From positions 1 through 64,000 of the forward strand of contig NZ_BMXJ01000002.1 of NCBI RefSeq assembly GCF_014651695.1: a stretch of 64,000 nt of DNA, given 5' to 3'. The position numbers were made by a program, and so were the translations under genes. The notes below the pieces were generated by a model. It was not told the origin of the DNA. It did no database searches and saw nothing but the letters and a program-made list of their open reading frames with translations. This DNA is from Nocardiopsis terrae (GTDB lineage: Bacteria > Actinomycetota > Actinomycetes > Streptosporangiales > Streptosporangiaceae). Shown here in pieces: positions 56,741 through 64,000 of the stretch (the first letter of the stretch is position 1; each line of letters opens with the position of its first letter).

Positions 56741-58345
56741 TCAATCAGTCGGCTCGTCGGCCTCGAAGGGCATCCGTCCGGGCTCGATCCGCCACCACCT
56801 GGTGATCCCGATCTCCCTCAGGAAGGCGTAGTCGTGGCTCGCCACGAGCAGGGCGCCCTTGTAGGCCGACAGCGCCTCGGTCAACTGGCGCACGCTGTCC
56901 AGGTCGAGGTTGTTCGTCGGCTCGTCCAGCACGAGGAGCCGAGGAGGCGGATCAGCCAGGAGGAGCCGAGCCAACGACACCCGGAATCGCTCACCGCCGG
57001 AGAGAACCGACGCCGGCTGGTCGACTCGGTCGCCCCGGATGAGGAAACGCGCCAGGTTCGCCCGGACGTCGTGCGGGGTCGCGGTCGGTGCGGCCGCCCG
57101 GACGTTGTCCAGCACACTGAGCCGGTCGTCGAGAATGTCCAGCCGCTGGGGCAGGTAGCCGACCCTGTCGGTGACGTGCTCGACCGTGAGCTCACGGTGG
57201 TCGGAGTCGCCCGTGATGGCGCGTAGGAGCGTGGTCTTACCCGCACCGTTCGCCCCCGTCATGGCGATGCGCTCGGGCCCGCGCACGTACAGTCGCCCGT
57301 CGGAACCCTCCAGTTCCAGTACGTCCTGCCCCGCCGCCACCCGCGTATCGGGAAGCGAGATCCTGATGCGGTCGTCGTCGCGCACCTCGCACTCCGCGTC
57401 GGTCAGCGAGCGCTTGGCCTCGTCGAGCTTGCCCGCCTGCATGATCCGGTGCTTGCCCGCGGCGACCTGGGCGTCGCGCTTGCGCTGCTTCATCACGACC
57501 TTGGGCTCACGCTTATTGGCGTACATCTTGTTGCCGTAGCGCACGCGCCGGTCGAGTTTGATTCGCGCTTCCTTCAGCTGCTGCTTCTCCTTGCGCACGT
57601 CGGCCTCGGCCACGCGGACCATTCGCTGCGCGGCCTCCTGTTCAGCCTCCAGCTGCGTGATGTAGTCGGTGTAGTTACCGCCCCAGATGGAGACGCCCCC
57701 CTGGCGCAGCTCGGCGATCTGGTCCATCCTCTCCAGCAGTTCCCGGTCGTGACTCACGACCACGAGGACACCGGGCCAGGATTCGACGGCTTCGTACAGT
57801 CGCGTGCGCGCGTCGCGGTCGAGATTGTTCGTGGGCTCGTCAAGCAGGGTGACCCCGGGCTTGGACAGGGCCAGCCCGGCCAGAGCGATCAGGACCGCCT
57901 CACCACCGGACAGACAACCGACAGTACGGTCCAGCGGCTCCGCGCCTTCCAGGGCGATACCGAAGCGCTCCAGTTTGGCCAGTGCCTGTTCTTCGATGTC
58001 CCAGTCATCACCGACCAGGGAGAAGTTTGCCTCGGAAGCGTCTCCGCCCTCGATGGCCCGAAGCGCGTCCCGCTTCCGTGCGATACCGAGCAGCTCGGCG
58101 ACCGTCTGATCCGTATCCAGGGTGAGCTCCTGGTCGAGATAGCCGAGCGCGCCCTCCACCGCGATGTGGCCCGAGACCGGCGACAGCTGGCCGGTGATCA
58201 GCTTGAAAAGAGTGGACTTACCCGAGCCGTTGAGACCGATCAGCCCGGTACGGCCCTGGTCGAACGCTACGTCGAGGCCGTCGAAGACGACCGTGCCGTC
58301 AGGCCACTCGAAGAACAGATCAGTGCAGACGATGGCTTTGGACAT
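56741..58345 (-). CDS. ABC-F ribosome-protection ATPase (likely streptogramin self-resistance)
   Basis: 534 residues from ATG 58345, five bases after GGAAGG; upstream in-frame codons lack a ribosome binding site. Two ATP-binding cassettes and no membrane segments. NBD1 has GLNGSGKST, LSGGEAVLIALAGLAL and LLDEPTNNLD. NBD2 has GANGAGKTT, LSGGERFRVSLARLLL and LDEPTNNLD. They are joined by a charged helical linker (about 235-325) of the kind that reaches the peptidyl-transferase centre. ABC-F proteins such as Vga and Lsa displace streptogramin A and related drugs from the ribosome, and VarM-type genes sit in producer clusters. In this context the role is self-protection (inference). A leader peptide and a repeat that can mask the ribosome binding site lie upstream, and a TetR gene is divergent. 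Confidence 0.9.
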   Translation of the reverse strand: MSKAIVCTDLFFEWPDGTVVFDGLDVAFDQGRTGLIGLNGSGKSTLFKLITGQLSPVSGHIAVEGALGYLDQELTLDTDQTVAELLGIARKRDALRAIEGGDASEANFSLVGDDWDIEEQALAKLERFGIALEGAEPLDRTVGCLSGGEAVLIALAGLALSKPGVTLLDEPTNNLDRDARTRLYEAVESWPGVLVVVSHDRELLERMDQIAELRQGGVSIWGGNYTDYITQLEAEQEAAQRMVRVAEADVRKEKQQLKEARIKLDRRVRYGNKMYANKREPKVVMKQRKRDAQVAAGKHRIMQAGKLDEAKRSLTDAECEVRDDDRIRISLPDTRVAAGQDVLELEGSDGRLYVRGPERIAMTGANGAGKTTLLRAITGDSDHRELTVEHVTDRVGYLPQRLDILDDRLSVLDNVRAAAPTATPHDVRANLARFLIRGDRVDQPASVLSGGERFRVSLARLLLADPPPRLLVLDEPTNNLDLDSVRQLTEALSAYKGALLVASHDYAFLREIGITRWWRIEPGRMPFEADEPTD

Positions 58346-58456
58346 GGAACCTTCCAAGACTGGATGGACGGCGAGCGCTGGCTCGAACTGTCGGCGGTCT
58401 CGACCAGGAGGCCCATGGAGAATCACACCCTTCGCGCGGAGATCTCAAAGGTTCCA
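58346..58456 (-). promoter_or_regulatory. ABC-F leader: inverted repeat masking the Shine-Dalgarno
   Basis: GGAACCTT at 58346-58353 (plus strand) and AAGGTTCC at 58448-58455 are exact inverted repeats, nine pairs with the flanking bases. In the mRNA the proximal arm contains part of the GGAAGG ribosome binding site of the ABC-F gene. The distal arm is formed by the last codons of a short leader ORF (Asn-Leu-stop). Pairing would block initiation; a ribosome sitting at the end of the leader would prevent pairing. A translational attenuator is the natural reading, but other leader folds were not computed. Confidence 0.5.
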
Positions 58457-58498
58457 AATCTGCTTCAGGCGGCCTTCGCCACCGTAGGAGCATGACAT
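58445..58498 (-). CDS. 17-codon leader peptide upstream of ABC-F
   Basis: ATG at 58498 with GGAG six bases upstream, reading MSCSYGGEGRLKQIWNL and a TGA at 58447-58445. It ends 99 bp before the ABC-F start. Its stop codon directly follows the distal arm of the repeat that can mask the ABC-F ribosome binding site. Leader peptides are known regulators of ABC-F and Erm resistance genes. Too short for homology; support is the ribosome binding site and its position. Confidence 0.45.
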   Translation of the reverse strand: MSCSYGGEGRLKQIWNL

Positions 58499-58513
58499 GC
58501 CGAACTCCGCTAC

Positions 58514-58545
58514 TGCAACTATAGTCGCATTATGGCTTCCACCAA
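58514..58545. promoter_or_regulatory. Divergent promoter with TetR operator palindrome
   Basis: TGCAACTATAGTCGCA at 58514-58529 is a palindrome with one mismatched pair, centred on ACTATAGT. For the ABC-F transcript (minus strand) TATAGT within it is a good -10 with TTGGTG (58545-58540) as -35 and a 16-bp spacer. For tetR (plus strand) TATAGT at 58520-58525 ends six bases before the ATG at 58532, the spacing of a leaderless transcript. A repressor bound here would shut both promoters, so this is the likely operator of the adjacent TetR protein. Confidence 0.6.
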
Positions 58546-59170
58546 CGACCGGAGCACAGCTTCCGCATCCCAGGACAGGACGGTGCGGCCCGGAGGCCGG
58601 ACCGCGCGCAACACAGAGGCGGTACTCGAGGCGACCCTCACCGAACTAGGAACACGCGGCTACGCCGGACTCACGGTCGAGCGGATCGCAACCCGGTCGG
58701 GTGTGCACAAGAGCACGATCTACCGACGTTGGGGCGGCGTCGACGGCCTTCTCAGCACCGCGCTCGCCCGTAGCGGAACGGGCTCGTGGCGGCCGCCCCA
58801 GACAGGGGCTCTGCACACTGACCTCCTCGCCCTCCTGCATCGGGTGACCGAGAACTTCACGTCGGAGCGGGAAGGCCCCGTCGCCACCGCGGCGATCGCC
58901 GCGGCGTTCGAGTCCGCGCGGGCCGCCTCCGCACTGCACGACTTCTTCGTCGACCAACACGGGCGGTCGGCCGTGGTGGTCGAGGCGGCGATCGCACGGG
59001 GCGAGGTTCCCGCCGGGACGGACGGACGCGAGGTCGTGCGGTCGGCCGTCGCACCGATCTACTACCGCCTGTTCGTCAGCCGAGAACCGGTCACCGACGC
59101 GGACGTCGAGCTCGCCGCGCGCGTCGCCACCGAGGCCTCCATCGCCGGGCTCTTCTGCCCGGTCGACTGA
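58532..59170 (+). CDS. TetR-family regulator, divergent from ABC-F
   Basis: 212 residues. The N-terminal helix-turn-helix, about 28-70, is typical (AVLEATLTELGTRGYAGLTV, VHKSTIYRRWGGVDGL). The C-terminal ligand-binding part resembles the TetR_C family with SAVAPIYYRLFVSREPVTDADV. It is transcribed away from the ABC-F gene with 186 bp between starts, and the shared palindrome at 58514-58529 touches its own -10. It probably represses itself and the resistance gene and is released by a ligand, perhaps the antibiotic or an intermediate (inference). Confidence 0.92.
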   Translation: MASTNDRSTASASQDRTVRPGGRTARNTEAVLEATLTELGTRGYAGLTVERIATRSGVHKSTIYRRWGGVDGLLSTALARSGTGSWRPPQTGALHTDLLALLHRVTENFTSEREGPVATAAIAAAFESARAASALHDFFVDQHGRSAVVVEAAIARGEVPAGTDGREVVRSAVAPIYYRLFVSREPVTDADVELAARVATEASIAGLFCPVD

Positions 59171-59276
59171 CCTGGCCCCGGACACGGCGTGACAGCGGGC
59201 CCCGGCTGGATCACCCGAGGGGATCGGCTCGGTGCGAGCGGCGGGGGCGATGCCACGTCTTCGGTCGGGCGCGGCC

Positions 59277-60098
59277 TCACATGGCGGACCGCTCCACGGG
59301 CCCGCCCGGACGCGGTCGCGGCATCATGTCCAGCGAGGGGTCAGCGGTCAGCATCGCCTGATGGAGCTTGCGCATCTGGGGTGACAGTTCCAGCCCGAAT
59401 TTCTCGACGGAACGGGCCCGTAAAGTCTGATAGACCTGCAGAGCCTGGGACTGGCGCCCCGAGCGGCACAGGGCGATGATGCACTGCGCATGCAGTCCCT
59501 CGTGGAAGGGATAACGGGCGATCAGGGCGATGAGTTCGGCCAGGATTTCCGTGTGTCGACCCAAGCGGAGGTCGCATTCAATTCCCTGTTCAAGGGCGTT
59601 CAGTCGGCTTTCCTCAAGCCACTTGGACTCGATTTCCAGAAATGGCCCGGCAGGGACGTCGACCAACATCGAACCACGCCACAGATCCAGGGCCTCCCGG
59701 AAGATTCGGGACGCCGTCTCGTCGTCACCGCCCTCAACGGAGCGCCTCGCGGCCGCTATCAGTTGCTGGTACAACTCAACGTCGACGCAGCCGTCCGGAA
59801 CTCGCAACCGGTAACCGCCGTACTGTTTGATCAGGATGCTCTTTGGGTCAACAGGCGACTCGGGGCCGAGAGCGGCGCCGATGCGGCGCCGGAGCTGGAG
59901 TATGTAGGTCTGCAGCGTGGCCAGCGCACTACGCGGAGGGGCGGACCTCCACAACTCCTCGATGAGCATGGGCACAGGGATCACTTGATCCGGGTACAGC
60001 GCGAGCAGCGACAGCACCTTCCGTGGCTTGCCAGCGGTGGGGACGACCGTTCTTCCATTGATATCCACTTCGAGCGGGCCTAGGACCCTGACTCTCAT
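59277..60098 (-). CDS. Second SARP-family regulator
   Basis: 273 residues from ATG 60098 (GGGAG seven bases upstream); a longer frame upstream has no support. OmpR-type winged helix about 1-100 (MRVRVLGPLEVDINGR, LQTYILQLRRRIG) and BTAD about 105-250 (ALDLWRGSML, RYPFHEGLHAQCIIALCRSGRQ, VYQTLRARSVEKFGLEL). The compact size is that of DnrI/RedD-type cluster activators. It is convergent with the TetR gene and marks the right end of the cluster. Streptogramin producers typically have several SARPs, so two in one cluster fits. Confidence 0.92.
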   Translation of the reverse strand: MRVRVLGPLEVDINGRTVVPTAGKPRKVLSLLALYPDQVIPVPMLIEELWRSAPPRSALATLQTYILQLRRRIGAALGPESPVDPKSILIKQYGGYRLRVPDGCVDVELYQQLIAAARRSVEGGDDETASRIFREALDLWRGSMLVDVPAGPFLEIESKWLEESRLNALEQGIECDLRLGRHTEILAELIALIARYPFHEGLHAQCIIALCRSGRQSQALQVYQTLRARSVEKFGLELSPQMRKLHQAMLTADPSLDMMPRPRPGGPVERSAM

Positions 60099-60293
60099 CG
60101 CGTTCTCCCAGTGAAAACAGTCATCCCCCGTTCGAAACGCTGTGACTTGCCCCGGCTGACAGCAGCGCATCGCGAATCCCCCCTATAGTTCACATAAGCA
60201 ACACCAGCAGCATGGTACAGACAAGGGGGCACAGCAAGTGTGATAGAGCAACATAATCTACTTAAAAGACAACCTTATAAAGGAGAACCGTCA

Positions 60294-60560
60294 GTGACCT
60301 TTGCAAACGCTCTCACGCGTGAACTCGTGGACTCGTTCTACGTCGTCATGCAGATGACCGAAACCCGGACCCAAACCTTCTCATCCGATGGCCCGCAGGT
60401 TCGAACCCTGCCGGGTGCGCCACAGAATCCCAGGTCAAACAGAGCGAGCGAGGACCTCGCGGCCCATGAAGTGAACTGGCCCGTGCGGATCGGCTCATCC
60501 CCGAACAGGCTGCCCACTACCAGCATCGGGCCAGCAGCGACCACCTGGGCGATGTCCTGA
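60294..60560 (+). pseudogene. Short chimeric reading frame, probably a truncated gene start
   Basis: GTG at 60294 with AAAGGAGAA nine bases upstream begins an 88-residue frame (VTFANALTRELVDSFYVVMQMTE). After about 33 codons it runs into the tRNA 3' fragment at 60395-60422, so the rest is translated non-coding DNA. I do not recognise the N-terminal part. It may be the start of a gene cut off by integration at the tRNA sequence. Confidence 0.3.
60395..60422 (+). other. 3' end of a tRNA (T arm, acceptor strand, CCA): likely attachment-site scar
   Basis: GCAGG (60395-60399), loop TTCGAAC, CCTGC (60407-60411) make a perfect T arm. They are followed by an acceptor 3' strand CGGGTGC, discriminator G and an encoded CCA (60420-60422). 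The matching 5' acceptor strand GCACCCG, D arm and anticodon arm are absent upstream, so this is not a working tRNA gene. Such 3' fragments are left when integrative elements insert into tRNA genes. It lies at the border between the antibiotic cluster and the debris to the right. Confidence 0.7.
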
Positions 60561-60598
60561 ACGGCCTCGGGACCGTGACACCGAGGGAGGTCCTCTTG

Positions 60599-61101
60599 GA
60601 GCTCATCTCATGTGGATTCTCGGCAACCTGGCCGCGTGTCGATGGTTGAACGCCTTGTGCCGGATGAGCTGTGGGAACTGTTCCAGCGAGTGGTGCCCGA
60701 GGCACCGATCGAACCGGACTTCCGATCTCGATGGCGATCTCGGATGCGAACCTGCACGGCAGCCAAGCTCTGCAACCGCTGGTGCGTGCGATACCGCCCA
60801 TCAGATCCAGGCGGGGCCGCAGGCGACGCAAGCCGGGCAAGCTTCACGGAGACAAGGGATACGACGACACCCACCTGCGCCGATGGCTCCGTGAACGCGG
60901 GATCGTCCATCGCCTGGCCCGCAGGGGCGTGGAGTCCTCGAAGCGGTCGGGGCGCCACCGCTGGCAGGTCGAGCGGGCCATGGCCCGGCTGGCCGGATGC
61001 CGCCGCCTACACCGCCGCTACCGGCTGAGCACTTCCTCGCGTTCGCCGGCATCGCCTGCACGTTGATCTGCTTCCGCAGACTCACCAAATGAGATGAGCT
61101 C
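60599..61101 (+). mobile_element. Degenerate IS5-type insertion sequence
   Basis: Terminal inverted repeats of 17 bp with one mismatch: GAGCTCATCTCATGTGG at 60599-60615 against the complement of CCAAATGAGATGAGCTC at 61085-61101. They enclose a 503-bp element whose transposase gene is deleted and frameshifted. I found no target duplication at its edges. A full element of this type is about twice as long. Confidence 0.8.
60642..61092 (+). pseudogene. Truncated IS5-family transposase
   Basis: It starts MVERLVPDELWELFQRVVPE, the usual N-terminus of actinobacterial IS5-type transposases. It lacks the central catalytic part and resumes in another frame with RRKPGKLHGDKGYDDTHLRR, GIVHRLARRGVESS and GRHRWQVERAMARLAGCRR. 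The end (AEHFLAFAGIACTLICFRRL, stop at 61090-61092) is in a third frame. With the N-terminal catalytic acids missing and two frame changes it cannot be active. Confidence 0.8.
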
Positions 61102-61206
61102 TAACCCCAGGTGGCGGTTCTCCTCTGGTCTCGAACAGGAACTGGATGTTGCCACCACGGCGGTGTTTGTGATCGCTGCACCACGCGTCTGTCCCACCGT
61201 TGGAGC

Positions 61207-61492
61207 TCAGTTCCACGCAGCGATCGCACGGGAAGGGTTACCGTCCAAGGCCAGGCGCTCGTTGGGGACCGCGCGGGCGTTGACGAGGAACTCGTGCAGT
61301 TCGGGGGCTTGCTGAGCCGGTGCGTCAAACAACGCCTGGATGGCTGCCGCGACGACCGAACCTCGGTCCAAGTATCCCGCAATTCGCTCCTTCAGCGCTT
61401 CTTCTCTTTGCGACACATGGGCCTTCAGGCCTTCCCCCATTGTCATCACCGTGCGCAAGACCCTGAAAGAAACCTATCTTCTCCACCGGCAT
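61207..61492 (-). pseudogene. Frameshifted small gene, immunity-like
   Basis: ATG at 61492 begins MPVEKIGFFQGLAHGDDNG; after about 20 codons the sensible frame continues in another register as GLKAHVSQREEALKERIAGYL and runs to a stop at 61207. Joined, they make a ~95-residue protein. The order, right after a toxin-tip fragment, is that of a polymorphic-toxin immunity gene. Function is inferred from context only. Confidence 0.4.
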
Positions 61493-61496
61493 CAAT

Positions 61497-61724
61497 TCAC
61501 CCTCCCGGCCTGAACATTCTCCATAGATCGGATGAAAAGCTCTTACTGGTGCTACTCGGCCCGACGAAGAGCGTGCCATGGCGTCCTGCCCACAGGGTAT
61601 CCACAGGAGCCAGGACGTTGACGCCGAGCTTGTTCGAGAGGTTCTGCGCGAAAGCACCTTGAGGGATCCCGTCGAGCACCACAGCCTCACGCGAGGGACC
61701 GCCATTCACAGACGGAGGATACAA
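61497..61724 (-). pseudogene. Toxin C-terminal fragment
   Basis: 75 codons without a proper start (TTG). GAFAQNLSNKLGVNVLAPVD, then HGTLFVGPSS and WRMFRPGG resemble a tail seen on actinobacterial polymorphic toxins (FAQ.LA..LGV.V.APT..W...G...VGP...W..F.PG). The body of the protein is missing. Resemblance is from memory of the pattern. Confidence 0.45.
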
Positions 61725-61813
61725 CGGGCGAACCTCCGAGCCCTTCAGCGATCAACCTCGGCGAAGAATCGAGGTCAATTGCACACCCAACCACGAACTG
61801 ACGCCCGAAAAGA

Positions 61814-62361
61814 TCATTCAAGGTCGTCCAGAGAGTTTTTTATCAAGACATGTAGATCTTCACATCTCCCTGAATCAAGCATGCCTCGATACACCTCAAC
61901 AGCCCTTTTCCTGAAATCCGAATTATAGACTTCGCACATCAGAACCAGGTCGACACATGAGACATTTCCTTCGCTTTCGAGGATTTCACAGTAAAGGGAA
62001 AATTATTTGATATATTCCATGCAGCGAGACCAGGAAACAGGTCCGACCATCCGCGAATCCACGTGATCATCGTGTCCCCCAGAAACCTCTGAAAGGATAT
62101 CTATTACCGCGTCCCTGGAGACACCAGAGCACACACCCAGGGCCTCGGACAGGACAGAAGAAAGCGCTTCCGCAGACTGAGCCAACCTCCCTTGAGAAAG
62201 GGCCAGCCCGCCAGTAATAGCCATGTACGCAGACTCCACCTCCTCGTGTGATCTCCCAGTAACAAGCGATCGAATCACGGTCGGAAGAAGGTCAGGATTC
62301 GCAGAAAAAGTCTTCAGTTCTCCCAGTCATGACTCGCAAGTTCGCGCTCCAGTAGTTTCAT
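61814..62361 (-). pseudogene. Disrupted immunity-like gene
   Basis: ATG 62361 begins MKLLERELASHDWEN; a one-base shift near 62316 moves to the frame LKTFSANPDLLPTVIRSLVTG, which continues through EEVESAYMAITGGLALSQG. An in-frame TAA at 62003-62005 interrupts it. Beyond the TAA the same frame goes on as FSLYCEILESEGNVSCVDLV to a stop at 61814-61816. The pattern (DW..L, then AY....GGLALSQG) resembles HEAT-like immunity proteins found next to RHS toxins. It starts 22 bp after the RHS fragment. Two lesions imply it is dead, or that one is a sequencing error. Confidence 0.5.
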
Positions 62362-62382
62362 TTCACCACTAGTCCCAAAGCC

Positions 62383-63480
62383 TCAAAACATCGGATTCAT
62401 ATTTGGTCCCGGGGAGAAGAACGAATCCCTCCCGAACCGGGCCTCACAGAAGAGGCAGACTGGCTTCTGCTGCATGAACCTGCGGTTGCTCGTACTCACA
62501 GCCGGCGTGAATCGAATAGACGCACTCTCCGCACCCGCCGACTCCCCCACCTCAGGGGCCTCGCGCTCAGTGGTTCCATCCACCCGGATCTCAACCAGGG
62601 TCTTGAACCCCTCACCGTCGATGGTCGCCGCGACCGTACGCGCACCCTGCTCACCGGTCTCAGGATCGGTGGCCAACACCGCATCGCCGACCTCAACAGC
62701 CTCGATCGCCTTGGTCGACCCGTCGGCCATCACCACACCGGTGCCGGGCACGAAACTGTTACACGAACTGCGCCCCGCGCTGGTGGGAGCCGACGAGGTC
62801 GGCGCCGGCTTGGGCGCACTCGCCGCCGGCGCGGGCCGCGGCGGCTTCGGCGGCGGAGGCGGCTGCGGCGTGCGCGGCTTGACCGCCGACGAACGCGCCG
62901 CATTGGTCACCCCCGAACGGGTCCCGCTGGAGCCGGCACTACCCACCCAGGAGGACACACGGCTACCCACCGCACCCGCGATACGGCCACCGATCGCACC
63001 GCCGGCCGCGCCCAGCGCACCACCGACCACCGTCGAGGTCGCAGCCCCGGTGAAGGACCAGTCATCGCGCGGGGTGTCCATCCCGTACTGCACCAGGCCG
63101 CTGGCCGCGCCGCCCAACGCGGCACAGCCCACCGCGCCCGCACCGCCGGTCAGGGCCGTGCAGCCCACACCGACCGCGACACCCACACCCACGGAAGCGA
63201 TGGTGCTCTTGTTCTCACTGACCCAGTTCTTGGTCGAGTTGTAGCCGGACTTGACGGCGTTACCGACCTTGCTGGCCCCGGACGAGATCGCACTGCCGAT
63301 CTTGTCCAGGAACTCGCCCGTGGGGTCGGAGTAGGTCATCGGGCTGTTGTTGGCGTAGGCGTAACCGTTCATCTGCAACGGGTCCGACGGGTCCACGACG
63401 GGATCCGCCGAGATGAACCGCCCCAGCGCCGCGTCGTACTCGCGCGCGCCCACCAGCGTCAGCCCCGTGGAGGCGTCCAA
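62383..63480 (-). pseudogene. RHS toxin fragment with Hint start (5'-truncated)
   Basis: 365 codons from a TTG next to an in-frame TGA two codons upstream, so the N-terminal RHS repeats are gone. LTLVGAREYDAALGRFISADP and NGYAYANNSPMTYSDPTGE are the conserved end of the RHS core. Then come glycine-rich hydrophobic stretches, a proline-rich linker (QPPPPPKPPRPAP) and the beginning of a Hint (self-cleaving intein-like) domain (CNSFVPGTGVVMADG, VEVGDAVLATDPETGE). The Hint domain is cut short and ends in an unrelated tail. A remnant of a secreted polymorphic toxin. Confidence 0.8.
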
Positions 63481-63546
63481 TGCTCAATCAAGACTCATCT
63501 GCTTCCTTGCAGAATCGTCACGAACGCTCTGAGCAGTGCAGATTTT

Positions 63547-63804
63547 CTACTGAACAACCAGAGTTCCGATCTTCTCCACAAGCCTCTCAGATCCCATCTC
63601 CTTTGACATAATCACAAGCCTTCTATAGTAGGGCGAGCTCACGGGGAGACCATCCTCGTATATCCATGAGCACATTGTGTCAAAGGCAAGGGAATATTCA
63701 CCGGCAACTAAGAAGTCTTCCACATCCTCGACTATGCCAGAATCAGCCAGGGGCGACTCCAGCAACAGGCGCTCGATTTCACTTCGATACCACACCGAAT
63801 CCAT
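63547..63804 (-). CDS. MafI-like immunity protein
   Basis: 85 residues, ATG 63804 with GGGGAGG upstream. Acidic helical protein ([40 protein letters not shown]) resembling small MafI-family immunity proteins. It begins 20 bp after the stop of an EndoU-like toxin, the usual toxin-immunity order. Its role would be to neutralise that nuclease. The call relies on pattern and context; AT-richer codon use than the antibiotic cluster suggests a separate origin. Confidence 0.55.
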   Translation of the reverse strand: MDSVWYRSEIERLLLESPLADSGIVEDVEDFLVAGEYSLAFDTMCSWIYEDGLPVSSPYYRRLVIMSKEMGSERLVEKIGTLVVQ

Positions 63805-63824
63805 GATCGAAACACCTCCCCATG

Positions 63825-64000
63825 CTACCGAAATGGAAACGCAGTAATGATTCTGTCATAGGCTGGCTCGTAGATCGTGCGGATATTGACTCCGTCCACA
63901 ACCCCTTCAATCTTCCACCGAGATGGATGATCATTCCTTGTGAACAATGCACCACGCCTTCCGGTTTGCTGAGTCCAAACGCTAGCTGGATTCGTAGCCA
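63825..64000 (-). CDS. EndoU-type toxin, C-terminal end only
   Basis: 57 codons open at the right edge, stop TAG at 63825-63827. The visible part ([30 protein letters not shown]) matches the closing strands of bacterial EndoU ribonuclease toxin domains (W...G...GV.I......G.IITAYP). The catalytic histidines would lie outside the window. The MafI-like gene directly downstream supports the reading. Confidence 0.5.
   Translation of the reverse strand, partial: ATNPASVWTQQTGRRGALFTRNDHPSRWKIEGVVDGVNIRTIYEPAYDRIITAFPFR

Noticed and set aside
60330-60422. A complete tRNA gene
   Set aside because: The 5' acceptor strand, D arm and anticodon arm cannot be found upstream of the T arm.
60590-61110. 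Target-site duplication around the IS remnant
   Set aside because: Bases next to the two inverted repeats do not match.

Overview
The DNA is GC-rich with the codon use of a high-GC actinomycete. Almost the whole window (1 to about 60.1 kb) is one antibiotic gene cluster. The last 4 kb is a lower-GC area of mobile-element and polymorphic-toxin debris. I cannot name the genus.

Main reading (inference from module order): this is a streptogramin locus carrying both halves of the antibiotic pair. From 55.4 kb leftwards to 11.7 kb runs one minus-strand operon, mostly with overlapping or closely spaced genes. It encodes a trans-AT PKS/NRPS line: a starter loaded by a 2-oxoacid dehydrogenase-like E1 and a lipoyl-E2-ACP fused to the first PKS; a C-methylating ketoreducing module; a DH-KR module; a glycine NRPS module; another DH-KR module; a KS-ACP-ACP module with a complete HMG-CoA-synthase (beta-branching) cassette; a KR module; a non-reducing module; then Cy-Cy-A(Ser)-PCP-Ox for an oxazole. 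Six ketosynthase extensions, Gly after the second, one C-methyl, one beta-methyl and a serine oxazole is the biosynthetic logic of streptogramin A (virginiamycin M, pristinamycin II, madumycin). A discrete AT, a type II thioesterase and an Sfp-type phosphopantetheinyl transferase close the operon.

From 9.3 kb leftwards is a second NRPS line: an EntF-like condensation domain, A(Thr), a second A domain and an epimerization domain, followed by a further NRPS that runs off the left edge. Together with a stand-alone EntB-like aryl carrier protein at 10.3 kb this is the order aryl acid, Thr, D-amino acid that begins streptogramin B (3-hydroxypicolinyl-Thr-D-Abu). Genes for the aryl acid and the remaining residues are not in the window.

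Regulation and resistance: a SARP and a LuxR-type regulator with a degenerate receiver lie between the two lines. On the right flank are an ABC-F ribosome-protection ATPase (a class that gives streptogramin A resistance), a divergent TetR regulator with a palindromic operator, and a second SARP. The ABC-F leader has a 17-codon leader peptide and a 9-bp repeat that can sequester its ribosome binding site.

Right edge (60.2 to 64 kb): the 3' end of a tRNA with encoded CCA (an integration scar), a broken IS5-type element, broken immunity-like genes, a truncated RHS-Hint toxin fragment, and an EndoU-type toxin end with a MafI-like immunity gene.
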